From NCBI RefSeq assembly GCF_023502395.1, contig NZ_JAMFMB010000008.1, positions 1-64,000 of the forward strand: 64,000 bases of DNA. The letters run 5' to 3'. The stretch comes from Ruegeria spongiae (lineage in GTDB: Bacteria; Pseudomonadota; Alphaproteobacteria; Rhodobacterales; Rhodobacteraceae). Positions within the stretch are counted from its first letter, which is position 1. The number at the start of each line of letters is the position of its first letter. Made by a program: the position numbers and the translations under genes. The notes beneath the pieces were generated by a model. It was given only the letters and a program-made list of their open reading frames with translations, searched no databases and was not told where the DNA came from. Below are positions 34,538-43,005 of the stretch, piece by piece.

Positions 34538-35809
34538 TCAGGTGTTCATCGAATCGAAGAATTCGGAATTGGTCTTGGTCTGTTTCAGCTTGGACAACAG
34601 GAACTCGATGGCATCGGTGGTGCCCATCGGGTTGAGAATCCGGCGCAGAACAAAGGTCTTGGCCAGATCGCCCTTGTCGACCAACAGATCCTCTTTCCTT
34701 GTGCCAGACTTGAGGATGTCGATGGCCGGGAAGACGCGCTTGTCGGCGATCTTGCGATCCAGAACGATTTCCGAGTTACCGGTGCCCTTGAATTCTTCAA
34801 AGATCACCTCATCCATCCGGCTGCCGGTATCGATCAGCGCGGTGGCGATGATGGTCAGCGATCCGCCCTCTTCGATGTTCCGCGCCGCGCCGAAGAACCG
34901 CTTGGGACGCTGCAACGCGTTGGCATCGACACCACCGGTCAGGACCTTTCCCGAGGAAGGCACCACGGTATTGAAAGCTCTACCAAGTCTTGTGATCGAG
35001 TCCAAAAGAATCACAACATCTCGTTTGTGTTCGACCAAACGCTTGGCTTTTTCGATCACCATTTCCGACACTGCCACGTGCCGGGTTGCCGGTTCGTCAA
35101 AGGTCGAGGACACGACCTCGCCCTTGACCGAACGCTGCATGTCGGTGACCTCTTCGGGGCGTTCATCGATCAGCAGGACGATCAGGTAGCACTCGGGGTG
35201 GTTCTTTTCGATCGAATTGGCGATGTTTTGCAGGATCACTGTTTTACCGGTCCGCGGCGGTGCCACGATCAGCGATCGCTGGCCCTTACCAATCGGCGAG
35301 ACCAGATCGATCACCCGGGCTGATTTGTCCTTGATGGTGGGGTCCTCGACCTCCATCTTCAGGCGCTCATCGGGATAGAGCGGTGTCAGGTTGTCAAAGG
35401 CGATCTTGTGCTTCGCCTTTTCGGGATCTTCAAAATTGATCTTGGTGACATTGGTCAGGGCAAAATAGCGTTCGGTGTCGTTCGGGGCCTTGATCTGACC
35501 TTCGATGGTATCACCGGTGCGCAGGCTGAACTGGCGGATCATGTCGGGCGAGACATAGATGTCATCCGGACCCGGCAGGTAGTTCGCCTCAGGCGACCGT
35601 AGAAAGCCGAAACCGTCCTGCAGCACCTCAAGGACGCCATCGCCGCCAATGGCCCATCCCTCGTCCGCACGTTCGCGCAGGATCTGGAACATCATCTCGC
35701 CCTTGCGCATGGTCGAGGCGTTTTCGATCTCCAGCTCTTCGGCCATCGCCAGTAGGTCTTTGGGGCTCTTGGCTTTGAGATCGGCAAGATTGAGGGATTC
35801 GGTTGTCAT
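34538..35809 (-). CDS. rho: Transcription termination factor Rho
   Basis: A 423-residue hexameric RNA helicase. The N-terminal Rho domain ([20 protein letters not shown]) and cold-shock-like RNA-binding fold ([20 protein letters not shown]) precede the ATPase with Walker [20 protein letters not shown] and the Q- and R-loop segments. The start at 35809 has AAGGG 10-14 bases ahead; the longer ORF is not Rho-like. Its position beside the oriC candidate is the usual alphaproteobacterial one. Confidence 0.97.
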   Translation of the reverse strand: MTTESLNLADLKAKSPKDLLAMAEELEIENASTMRKGEMMFQILRERADEGWAIGGDGVLEVLQDGFGFLRSPEANYLPGPDDIYVSPDMIRQFSLRTGDTIEGQIKAPNDTERYFALTNVTKINFEDPEKAKHKIAFDNLTPLYPDERLKMEVEDPTIKDKSARVIDLVSPIGKGQRSLIVAPPRTGKTVILQNIANSIEKNHPECYLIVLLIDERPEEVTDMQRSVKGEVVSSTFDEPATRHVAVSEMVIEKAKRLVEHKRDVVILLDSITRLGRAFNTVVPSSGKVLTGGVDANALQRPKRFFGAARNIEEGGSLTIIATALIDTGSRMDEVIFEEFKGTGNSEIVLDRKIADKRVFPAIDILKSGTRKEDLLVDKGDLAKTFVLRRILNPMGTTDAIEFLLSKLKQTKTNSEFFDSMNT

Positions 35810-35930
35810 GGTGATAGGACCCTTGGCCGCGACAAAGGCGGCACAGACATTCATGGACTTGGAAAACATTCCACCCGGACGGGCAGACCCGGCTTACATA
35901 GGCGGCGCAGAGGGTGGAGTCAAATGCCCG

Positions 35931-36380
35931 TCAGAACTTTACCACCACCGAGACAACGATGATCACCATCAGAATCGTCGGAACCTCGTTCATCATGCGA
36001 AATTGCCGTCCGGTCAGACTGTTGCGCCCGGCCAGAAAGTCCTTGCGTCTGAGCGCCAGCCAATGGTGAAACCATGTCATCGCAATCACCGAAGCGCCCT
36101 TGGTCCAGGGCCAGACATAACCCCAGTCGACGATACCCGGTGTCATCACCAGGATCAGACCACAGACCCAGCTGACAATCATTGCCGGGCGCATGATCAC
36201 CTGCAGCAGCTTCAGTTCCATTGTCTCGAAGATCGCTGACGCACCCTCGACCGAGCCGGCGTTTTCGACGTGATAGACATACAGTCTGGGCAGATAAAAC
36301 AAACCCGCCATCCAGGAGATCACGGCCATGATGTGCAGCGACTTGATCCACGGATAGAGAATGAAAAGAAAATCGGTCAT
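35931..36380 (-). CDS. hemJ: Protoporphyrinogen IX oxidase HemJ
   Basis: A 149-residue, four-helix inner-membrane protein that oxidises protoporphyrinogen IX in heme synthesis. WIKSLHIMAVISWMAGLFYLP at the N-terminus contains the conserved histidine, and RPAMIVSW and WFHHWLALRRKDF follow. It belongs to the HemJ/UPF0093 family. The start at 36380 (MTDFLFILYPW) has AAGGCGGG ahead; the ORF upstream of it is not conserved. It is the first leftward gene from the putative replication origin. Confidence 0.93.
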   Translation of the reverse strand: MTDFLFILYPWIKSLHIMAVISWMAGLFYLPRLYVYHVENAGSVEGASAIFETMELKLLQVIMRPAMIVSWVCGLILVMTPGIVDWGYVWPWTKGASVIAMTWFHHWLALRRKDFLAGRNSLTGRQFRMMNEVPTILMVIIVVSVVVKF

Positions 36381-36782
36381 GTTGTCCCGCCTTGCTCGGA
36401 CCCTCCCTAATAAAAAAGAAAGAAAAGAAAAAGGATGATGGTTTTGTTGGGGCAAGGATTTCGGTGGATTATCGAGTTCTGCCCTTGCTTATCCCCAATA
36501 GGGAAAAGTTTCGAGGGGGGTGGAGCGAACCTGTTGAGAGCAGATTAAAACATTAATAATCAATTGTTTACGGAATGGAATAGACTTGTGACATGTGGAT
36601 AAATCCGACATAACTTGGGAAGATCGGGTTTGACCACGGGTTGCGACTTATCCTTGTCCCGTTGGGATAGGTGTCGATTGTTTTCGGGATGCAATCGCTT
36701 GTTTCAACGCTCTTGCGCCTTTTGCGGAAAATCATGCAAAGGGTTCACGCCGAACCACACAGTTTCTCACGGGGTTTTCCAC
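36381..36782. other. oriC: Candidate chromosomal replication origin (oriC)
   Basis: This 402-bp gap separates leftward hemJ-rho-mnmEG-rsmG-parAB from rightward maf-aroE-coaE-dnaQ, the arrangement seen around oriC in other alphaproteobacteria. A perfect DnaA box (TGTGGATAA, minus orientation) is at 36594-36602. Single-mismatch boxes are TTATCCCCA at 36489-36497 and TTTTCCACA at 36775-36783, and a weaker TTATCCTTG lies at 36648-36656. An AT-rich patch at about 36541-36570 could be the unwinding element. A purine-rich A-tract lies at 36410-36433. The same region holds the promoters of hemJ and maf. Confidence 0.75.
36558..36570 (+). promoter_or_regulatory. Perfect IHF consensus site in the candidate oriC
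   Basis: AATCAATTGTTTA matches WATCAANNNNTTR at every position. It lies beside the AT-rich patch and 24 bp from the perfect DnaA box, a layout resembling IHF-assisted origin opening. Confidence 0.6.
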
Positions 36783-37382
36783 ATGTCTGTCCCACTCCTG
36801 CTTGCGTCTGGTTCCGAGATCCGGTCGCAGTTGCTGCGCAACGCGGCGGTTCCCTTCGACGTTCGGGTCCCGCGCGTGGACGAGGATCAGATCAAATCTG
36901 CGCTGCTGGCCGAAAACGCCGCGCCTCGTGACATCGCCGATACGCTGGCCGAATGGAAAGCGCGGCGGATCAGCGAACGTGCGCCAGAGGCAATGGTGCT
37001 AGGCTGCGACCAGGTGCTGGATTTCGAGGGGCAGCTGTTGTCGAAACCCGCCTCGCCCGAAGAGGCGCTGGTGCAGTTGCAGCGGATGCGTGGCAAACGG
37101 CACATGTTATTGTCGGCGGCCGTGATATATGAAGGGGGAAAGCCGGTCTGGCGCCATGTGGGTCAGGTACGGCTGCGGATGCGGGACAGCAGCGATACCT
37201 ATCTGGAAAGCTACGTTCGGCGGAACTGGGACAGCATCCGCCACGCGGTCGGCGGCTACAAGCTGGAAGAAGAAGGTGTCCGCCTGTTCAGCGCCATTGA
37301 CGGCGACTATTTTAACGTTTTGGGTATCCCTTTGTTGGAGTTGCTCAATTATCTGGTTTTGCGGGGGGTTATCGACCAATGA
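36783..37382 (+). CDS. maf: Maf-family nucleoside triphosphate pyrophosphatase
   Basis: A 199-residue cytosolic pyrophosphatase for non-canonical or modified nucleotides. LLLASGSEIRSQLLRNAAVPF with the phosphate-binding SGS, RVDEDQIKSAL, and the catalytic aspartate in VLGCDQVLDFEG are present. The start at 36783 coincides with the family N-terminus, while the ORF upstream runs through the intergenic region. It is the first rightward gene from the origin candidate and overlaps aroE by 4 bp. Confidence 0.93.
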   Translation: MSVPLLLASGSEIRSQLLRNAAVPFDVRVPRVDEDQIKSALLAENAAPRDIADTLAEWKARRISERAPEAMVLGCDQVLDFEGQLLSKPASPEEALVQLQRMRGKRHMLLSAAVIYEGGKPVWRHVGQVRLRMRDSSDTYLESYVRRNWDSIRHAVGGYKLEEEGVRLFSAIDGDYFNVLGIPLLELLNYLVLRGVIDQ

Positions 37383-38212
37383 CTGACATGCGGATACCAC
37401 TGGCCGGTGTCATCGGGCACCCGATCGCACATTCGAAGTCTCCGTTCATTCACCGTCACTGGCTGACCACGATGGGGATATCGGGGTTCTACATCCCCAT
37501 TGATGTGACCGCGCAGGATCTCGAAACCGTCATTCGCACTCTGCCCAAGGCCGGGTTTGTCGGGCTCAACGTGACGATCCCCTATAAAGAGGCAGTGATG
37601 TCCATCGCCGACAAGGTCACCGACCGGGCGACACTGATCGGGGCAGCGAATACGCTGATTTTTCGCGCTGACGGGCTGATCCATGCCGACAACACCGACG
37701 GCTATGGGTTCATCTCGAACCTGCGCGAGGGCGCGCCCGACTGGGATCCGACCGCAGGCCCGGCGGTTGTGTTTGGCGCGGGTGGCGCGGCGCGGGCGGT
37801 GGTCGCCTCGCTGGCCGAAGCCGGTGTGCCCCAGATCATTCTGACCAACCGTACCCGTCCTCGTGCTGAACGGCTGAAGGATGATTTCGGTCAGCGCGTT
37901 GTGGTTGCCGACTGGGTGCAGGCGGGCAATGTGGTCGAAGAGGCGCGGCTGGTGGTGAACACGACCTCGCTGGGTATGCAGGGTCAACCCGAGCTGCGCG
38001 TGCCGCTGGACGGGCTTTCACCCGATTGCGTGGTGACCGATCTGGTCTACACACCGCTCAAGACCCGGCTGTTGCAGACCGCTGAAGAGGCCGGATGCAC
38101 CATTGTCGATGGTCTGGGCATGTTGCTGCATCAGGCCGTGCCCGGATTCGAACGCTGGTTCGGGCAACGCCCCGTGGTGGACGAGGCGACGCGGGCGGCG
38201 GCGCTCAGATGA
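37379..38212 (+). CDS. aroE: Shikimate dehydrogenase (NADP)
   Basis: A 277-residue enzyme reducing 3-dehydroshikimate in aromatic amino acid synthesis. GVIGHPIAHSKSPFIHRHWL carries the shikimate-binding SKSP, NVTIPYKEAV holds the catalytic lysine, and NTDGYGFI and the nucleotide-binding FGAGGAARAVVAS follow. Overlaps of 4 bp on both sides (maf and coaE) show tight coupling in the maf-aroE-coaE-dnaQ operon. Confidence 0.96.
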   Translation: MTDMRIPLAGVIGHPIAHSKSPFIHRHWLTTMGISGFYIPIDVTAQDLETVIRTLPKAGFVGLNVTIPYKEAVMSIADKVTDRATLIGAANTLIFRADGLIHADNTDGYGFISNLREGAPDWDPTAGPAVVFGAGGAARAVVASLAEAGVPQIILTNRTRPRAERLKDDFGQRVVVADWVQAGNVVEEARLVVNTTSLGMQGQPELRVPLDGLSPDCVVTDLVYTPLKTRLLQTAEEAGCTIVDGLGMLLHQAVPGFERWFGQRPVVDEATRAAALR

Positions 38213-38799
38213 GGTTCTGCCTGGGGCTGACCGGTTCGATCGGCATGGGCAAAAGCACCACGGCGGCGATGTTTGTCGAAGAAGGCTGCGCGCTCTGGGA
38301 TGCGGATGCGGCGGTCCATCGGCTTTATGACAAAGGCGCGGCGGTTGCGCCAATTGCAGCGCGGTTTCCCGATGCGGTGGTCGATGGCATTGTGGACCGC
38401 GCCGCATTGAAACGGATCATCGCGGATGATTCGGCGGCGCTGAAACAGATCGAGACCATCGTGCATCCGCTGGTGGCCCAGGATCGCTCCCGGTTTCGCC
38501 AATCGGCGCAGGCTGATATTCTGGTTTTTGACATCCCGCTCTTGTTCGAGACAGGCGGTGATGCAGCAATGGACGCGGTGGTCTGCGTGACGATCCCTGC
38601 CGATCTGCAACGTCAAAGGGTTCTGGACCGCGGCACCATGAGCGAGGCGCAGTTCGAACAAATCCGGGCGAAACAGATGCCGAACGATGAAAAATGCGCC
38701 CGTTCGGATTACGTGATCATCACCGACACGCTGGACCATGCCAGACGGCAGGTTCATGATATTGTCGGGCAGATACGGACAGGGCTGGCACATGCGTGA
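38209..38799 (+). CDS. coaE: Dephospho-CoA kinase
   Basis: A 196-residue kinase for the last step of coenzyme A synthesis. The P-loop [14 protein letters not shown] is near the N-terminus, with [26 protein letters not shown] and the lid region [15 protein letters not shown] following. The start at 38209 overlaps the aroE stop (ATGA), and its end overlaps dnaQ by 8 bp. The longer ORF starting within aroE is not kinase-like. Confidence 0.95.
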   Translation: MRFCLGLTGSIGMGKSTTAAMFVEEGCALWDADAAVHRLYDKGAAVAPIAARFPDAVVDGIVDRAALKRIIADDSAALKQIETIVHPLVAQDRSRFRQSAQADILVFDIPLLFETGGDAAMDAVVCVTIPADLQRQRVLDRGTMSEAQFEQIRAKQMPNDEKCARSDYVIITDTLDHARRQVHDIVGQIRTGLAHA

Positions 38800-39517
38800 A
38801 ATTGTACTCGATACCGAAACCACAGGGTTCGATCCGCAAAGCGGCGACCGGATTGTGGAAATCGGGGCGGTCGAGCTTTGGAACCATGTCGCCTCGGGCG
38901 GCACCTATCACCAGTATATCAACCCCGAACGATCCATGCCGCAGGAGGCGTTCGAGGTGCATGGGATCGGCCCCGACCTGCTGGAGCCACCGCAGACACC
39001 CGCGCCCGGCGCGGTCTTGCTCAAGGACAAGCCGGTTTTTGCCAAGATCGGCCAGGCATTCCGCGATTTTGTCGGTGACGACAAACTGGTGATTCACAAC
39101 GCCGCCTTCGACATGAAATTCCTCAACGCTGAACTGCGCTGGATAGGAGTCGCGGAAATCCCGTCGGAGCAGGCCATCGACACGCTGGCCATCGCACGCA
39201 AGCGGTTTCCGGGCTCGCCTGCGACGCTGGACGCGCTGTGCCGCCGCTTCAATATCGACAACACCGCGCGCACGCTGCACGGGGCTTTGCTCGATTCCGA
39301 AATTCTGGCCGAGGTTTATCTGGAACTGATCGGGGGGCGGCAGCCCGATTTCGGACTGTCCAGTTCCGGGGGTCGTGGCGGATCAGCCGCCGAGGATAAC
39401 TGGCGCGCGCAGCCGCGCGCGGAGTCCCTGCCCGCGCGGATCAGCGACGCGGAACGCAAGGCACACGAGGCGTTTGTGGAAAAACTGGGCGAAAACGCCC
39501 TGTGGACCCGCGCCTGA
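38792..39517 (+). CDS. dnaQ: DNA polymerase III epsilon subunit (3'-5' exonuclease)
   Basis: A 241-residue proofreading subunit. Exo I is [20 protein letters not shown], Exo II is [14 protein letters not shown], and the Exo III region [17 protein letters not shown] completes the DEDDh site with its histidine. A flexible glycine-rich linker leads to a C-terminal [14 protein letters not shown] that would contact the polymerase alpha subunit. The start at 38792 overlaps coaE by 8 bp. It is the last gene of the rightward origin-proximal operon, with a strong hairpin at its stop. Confidence 0.94.
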   Translation: MREIVLDTETTGFDPQSGDRIVEIGAVELWNHVASGGTYHQYINPERSMPQEAFEVHGIGPDLLEPPQTPAPGAVLLKDKPVFAKIGQAFRDFVGDDKLVIHNAAFDMKFLNAELRWIGVAEIPSEQAIDTLAIARKRFPGSPATLDALCRRFNIDNTARTLHGALLDSEILAEVYLELIGGRQPDFGLSSSGGRGGSAAEDNWRAQPRAESLPARISDAERKAHEAFVEKLGENALWTRA

Positions 39518-39533
39518 TCCGGTCAGGCGCGGG
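39507..39533. terminator. Strong hairpin between dnaQ and secB
   Basis: A perfect 11-bp stem CCCGCGCCTGA / TCAGGCGCGGG with loop TCCGG spans the dnaQ stop, in the gap between convergent dnaQ and secB. There is no T-run on either strand, so it probably acts as a bidirectional, possibly Rho-assisted, barrier. Confidence 0.6.
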
Positions 39534-39541
39534 AGGCAAGA

Positions 39542-40045
39542 TCAGGCGTCGGCCTTTTGATCTTTCTGTTGCGCCTGCACATGCGCCAGGCGCTGGCGAT
39601 AGATTTGCACGAAATCGATCTGGTCCAGATTCAGCGGCGGGAAGCCGCCATCGCTGGTGATGTCGCTGACGATCCGGCGCACATAAGGGAACAGAAGCCG
39701 CGGGCATTCGATCAGCAGAAACGGCTGCAACTGCTCTGGCGGAATGCCCTCGACATGAAAGATGCCGTAATAATCCAGTTCCATCAAGAACAGGACGTCG
39801 TCCATCCCTTTGGCCTTGTTGGTGATATTCAGCTTGAGCGTCACATCATACTGGTGCTCGACCTGACGTCTGCGCGCATCGACGCTGACCTGGACATTGA
39901 TGTCCGGTTCAATCTGACCCGAGGCGCCCTTTTGCGCCATCACATTCTCAAAGGACAGGTCCCGGATGAATTGCGCCAGCACGCGCATCTGGACCTGCGG
40001 GGCCTGCTGCTGTTCCTGATCTGCTGCAGCGTCGTCTTCGGCCAT
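39542..40045 (-). CDS. secB: Protein-export chaperone SecB
   Basis: A 167-residue tetrameric chaperone that delivers preproteins to SecA. MRVLAQFIRDLSFENV, then PDINVQVSVDARR, FLMELDYYGIFHVEGIP and the ECPRLLFPYVRRIVSDITSD block are diagnostic. The start at 40045 has AGGAG 10-14 bases ahead. An ORF start 30 bp upstream lacks that. Its position beside dnaQ and the origin is typical for alphaproteobacteria. Confidence 0.96.
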   Translation of the reverse strand: MAEDDAAADQEQQQAPQVQMRVLAQFIRDLSFENVMAQKGASGQIEPDINVQVSVDARRRQVEHQYDVTLKLNITNKAKGMDDVLFLMELDYYGIFHVEGIPPEQLQPFLLIECPRLLFPYVRRIVSDITSDGGFPPLNLDQIDFVQIYRQRLAHVQAQQKDQKADA

Positions 40046-40100
40046 GAAACCACTCCTGAATGAAAAATCCGCCAATGCTTAGCAGCTTGATCCGGTCACC

Positions 40101-40604
40101 TCAATGCCGGTCGGGCCCTTCGACCCAGCCTGAAGGTGGTGCGTTGGGATCGCGCGGGCGGTGCACCTCTTCATACTCGCCGTCGATCACGTCGCCCCTG
40201 CCCTGATCGCGGAAATCATGCCTGTGCTGCGGGCCGGGACCCATCTGGAACCGCGTGACCACCACGCGTTTCTGCAGATAGCGGAACACCGCCACCCGCA
40301 CGCCGGGGATCAGCAGTGCGAAACCCACCGCATCGGTGAAAAATCCCGGTGTCAGCAGCAGCACGCCCGACAGAAGGATCATCGCGCCATGCGCCAGCGG
40401 CTCGGTCGGATCGTCCAGTTCCGCAAAGGAGCGTTGCAATTCGCCAAGCGCCATCCGCCCCTGTGTCCGCACCAGCCAGGTCCCTAGAAACGCGGTGCCA
40501 ACCACGATGGCGAGCGTCGGCCACAGGCCGATCAGGCCGCCGACCTGGATGAACAGCGCAATCTCGATGATCGGTACCAGCAGAAACGCCAGAAGCAGAT
40601 ACAT
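40101..40604 (-). CDS. fxsA: FxsA family membrane protein
   Basis: A 167-residue inner-membrane protein. The FxsA signature is the N-terminal FLLVPIIEIALFIQVGGLIG with WPTLAIVVGTAFLGTWLVRT, followed by LLSGVLLLTPGFFTDAVGFA and LLIPGVR. Relatives can suppress F-exclusion of phage T7; the native function is unclear. A charged C-terminal tail is cytosolic. AAGGA lies 9-13 bases before the ATG. It is 55 bp upstream of secB and divergent from timA. Confidence 0.88.
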   Translation of the reverse strand: MYLLLAFLLVPIIEIALFIQVGGLIGLWPTLAIVVGTAFLGTWLVRTQGRMALGELQRSFAELDDPTEPLAHGAMILLSGVLLLTPGFFTDAVGFALLIPGVRVAVFRYLQKRVVVTRFQMGPGPQHRHDFRDQGRGDVIDGEYEEVHRPRDPNAPPSGWVEGPDRH

Positions 40605-40712
40605 TTTCAGGGTCCTTTCCGCCGGGTTGAGCGGTGGACTTGCCCCCGCCTAGCCCCTACATAATGACGAGAGGCTCTGCTTACAAAGCCTGAGGTCTAA
40701 GACGAGGACAAA

Positions 40713-41369
40713 ATGAACTCACCCCTGATCCAGTTACTTGTGCTGGCCGGCATTGCCATCTTCCTGATCCTGCGCCTCAGAAGCGTATTGGGGACGCGTG
40801 AAGGCTTTGAAAAACCACCTGTCACGCAGCAACCGGACGGCCGGTCAAAGCGCGACTTCGAAGTGATCGAGGGTGGGCCCGACCACGACATCACCGACCA
40901 TGTTGACGAAGGCAGCGACGCGGCCGACGCGCTGGCGGCAATGAAACGGATCGAACCGGCCTTCTCGGTCGGCGAATTCGTGCAGGGCGCACGCGGCGCC
41001 TATGAGATGATCGTCATGGGGTTCGAACATGGCAACCTGAAAGAGATCGAGCCGTTCCTTGCCGAAGAGGTGTTTGACACCTTTGTGTCGGTTGTCGCGG
41101 CCCGCGAGGATCAGGGCCTGACGATCGAGTCCGAATTTGTCGGTGTGCGCGAGACCTCGGTAGCCAATGTCACATTCGACAAGGACACCAACCTGGCCCA
41201 GATCAGCATGCGCTTTGTCGGGGAACTGACCTCGGTCGTGCGCAACAGCGATGGCGAGATCGTCGAGGGCAATCCGAACACGATCAAACGTCAGAAAGAC
41301 ACCTGGACCTTTGCCCGCTCCATGGGCACCGATGATCCCAACTGGCTGCTTGTCGCCACGGACGCATGA
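40713..41369 (+). CDS. timA: Tim44/TimA family inner-membrane protein
   Basis: A 218-residue protein with one N-terminal membrane anchor (LIQLLVLAGIAIFLILRL), a variable acidic linker, and a C-terminal Tim44-like domain (about 75-215; FSVGEFVQGARGAYEMIVMG and DTWTFARSMG). In mitochondria Tim44 recruits Hsp70 to the import channel; alphaproteobacterial TimA is the proposed relative. Its role here is inferred from the fold alone. It overlaps mltA by 4 bp and is likely cotranscribed with mltA and the Smr-domain gene. Confidence 0.85.
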   Translation: MNSPLIQLLVLAGIAIFLILRLRSVLGTREGFEKPPVTQQPDGRSKRDFEVIEGGPDHDITDHVDEGSDAADALAAMKRIEPAFSVGEFVQGARGAYEMIVMGFEHGNLKEIEPFLAEEVFDTFVSVVAAREDQGLTIESEFVGVRETSVANVTFDKDTNLAQISMRFVGELTSVVRNSDGEIVEGNPNTIKRQKDTWTFARSMGTDDPNWLLVATDA

Positions 41370-42409
41370 TTGCGGCGCTCCGGTCGGCTTTTCTGGCAGG
41401 TGTCGTGATGGTTGCGGGACCCCCATCAGGGGCAGAGACCACGCATACCGTGCTGGAGTATGACAGCCTGGATGGCTGGGCGGCGGATGACCATTCCGCC
41501 GCTCTTTCGGTTTTTCTGAACACCTGTGGCGATCTGGATGACCCGGACTGGCGGGCGCTCTGTGCGTTGGGCCGGGAACAAGGTGCAACGGGCGCGCGAG
41601 CATTTTTCGAGCTGTTCTTTCGCCCTGTGTTGATCGAGGATGGGGCCGACCCCCTGTTCACCGGGTATTTCGAGCCTGAGTTGAACGGCGCGCGCGGTCC
41701 CGGTGGCCCTTACAAATACCCCGTCTACAAGATGCCGCCCGAGGCGCGGGAGGCTGGCCAGTGGCTGCATCGCCGCGATATTCTGACCAGCGGCGTGATG
41801 GAAGGCCGAGGGTTGGAGATCGCCTGGGTCGATGACCCGGTCGAGCTGTTCTTTCTGCAGATTCAGGGGTCAGGCCGCATTCGGATGCCGGATGGCGGTA
41901 CCGTCCGGGTGGGTTATGGCGGGGCCAACGGGCACAGCTATCGCTCGGTCGGGCGTGAGTTGGTGCGTCGGGGCCTGTTTGCCGCGCATCAGGTCAGCGC
42001 CGAGGTAATCAAGCGCTGGGTTCGGGCCAACCCGGCGGCGGGCGCTGATCTGTTGTTTCACAACCCATCTTACGTGTTCTTCCGCGAACTCAAACACCTG
42101 CCTGCGGGCGTCGGCCCGTTGGGGGCGATGAACCGGTCTGTCACCACCCTGCGCAGCATTGCCGTTGATCCGGCTTTTGTGCCGCTGGGCGCACCGGTCT
42201 GGCTGGAGAAGGATGGCAAGGACCCGATCCGCCGCCTGATGATCGCGCAGGATACCGGATCCGCCATCAAAGGGGCGCAACGGGCCGATGTCTTTTTTGG
42301 AACCGGGGATGCCGCGGGCCGGGCTGCCGGCCGGCTCAGGGATCCGGGGCGGATGGTGGTCCTGCTGCCGATCCAACGCGCCTATGCGCTGGCACCGGAT
42401 GGTCTGTGA
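41366..42409 (+). CDS. mltA: Membrane-bound lytic murein transglycosylase A
   Basis: A 347-residue enzyme that cleaves peptidoglycan to 1,6-anhydromuropeptides. A signal peptide (LRSAFLAGVVMVAGPPSGAE) gives export; no lipobox cysteine is present, so it may be soluble rather than a lipoprotein as in E. coli. The MltA domain shows LFTGYFEPELNG, FFLQIQGSGRIRMPDGG and the 3D region AQDTGSAIKGAQRADVFFG with catalytic aspartates. Coupled to timA (ATGA) and to the Smr gene (TGATG). Confidence 0.93.
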   Translation: MIAALRSAFLAGVVMVAGPPSGAETTHTVLEYDSLDGWAADDHSAALSVFLNTCGDLDDPDWRALCALGREQGATGARAFFELFFRPVLIEDGADPLFTGYFEPELNGARGPGGPYKYPVYKMPPEAREAGQWLHRRDILTSGVMEGRGLEIAWVDDPVELFFLQIQGSGRIRMPDGGTVRVGYGGANGHSYRSVGRELVRRGLFAAHQVSAEVIKRWVRANPAAGADLLFHNPSYVFFRELKHLPAGVGPLGAMNRSVTTLRSIAVDPAFVPLGAPVWLEKDGKDPIRRLMIAQDTGSAIKGAQRADVFFGTGDAAGRAAGRLRDPGRMVVLLPIQRAYALAPDGL

Positions 42410-43005
42410 TGACACGGCGGAAACTGCGACCAGATGAGATCGACCTTTGGAAAAAGGTCGTCGACCGCACCGAGCGGCTGCATCCGCAGCAACCAGACCC
42501 GGTGCGCCCTGCGGTTCTGCCGAAACCCAAACCCACCAAAACGCCACTGCCCCGGATCGAAACTTTTGATATTGGTCAATCGGCCAAGCAGAAGCCCCAG
42601 CGCAGCCATCTGAAACCTGCTGTGACGGATCGGCTTTCCGCGTTGCCGCTGCAAATGGATCAAAAGGCGTTTGCAAAGATGAAGCGCGGCCGCATCAAGC
42701 CCGAGGGGCGGCTGGATCTGCACGGGATGCGGATCGATACCGCCCATCCGGCGCTGGTGCGGTTTATCCTGTCGGCGCAAATTTCGGGCAAACGGCTGGT
42801 TCTGGTGATCACCGGCAAGGGCAAGGACCGCGACGAACCCGGTCCGATCCCGACGCCGCGTGGTGTGCTGCGCAATCAGGTGCCGCAATGGTTGTCACTG
42901 CCGCCTTTGGCGCAGGCGGTGCTGCAGGTCACGCCTGCCCATGTCAGCCATGGCGGTGACGGGGCCTATTACGTGTATCTGCGACGCTCGCGCGGCGGGC
43001 TCTGA
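42409..43005 (+). CDS. Smr/MutS2-domain protein
   Basis: A 198-residue protein with a basic, proline-rich N-terminal region and a C-terminal Smr domain (about 100-190). The domain has LDLHGMRIDTAHPALVRFI and LVLVITGKGKDRDEPGP. The LDxHG and GxG motifs suggest DNA or RNA nicking activity. Start ATG at 42409 overlaps the mltA stop; a GTG 3 bases upstream is possible. Its last 37 bp overlap the MFS gene on the opposite strand. Confidence 0.88.
   Translation: MTRRKLRPDEIDLWKKVVDRTERLHPQQPDPVRPAVLPKPKPTKTPLPRIETFDIGQSAKQKPQRSHLKPAVTDRLSALPLQMDQKAFAKMKRGRIKPEGRLDLHGMRIDTAHPALVRFILSAQISGKRLVLVITGKGKDRDEPGPIPTPRGVLRNQVPQWLSLPPLAQAVLQVTPAHVSHGGDGAYYVYLRRSRGGL

Noticed and set aside
36543-36557. CtrA site TTAA-N7-TTAA in the candidate origin
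   Set aside because: The only arrangement is TTAA-N7-ATAA, with one mismatch in an AT-rich patch where such matches arise easily.
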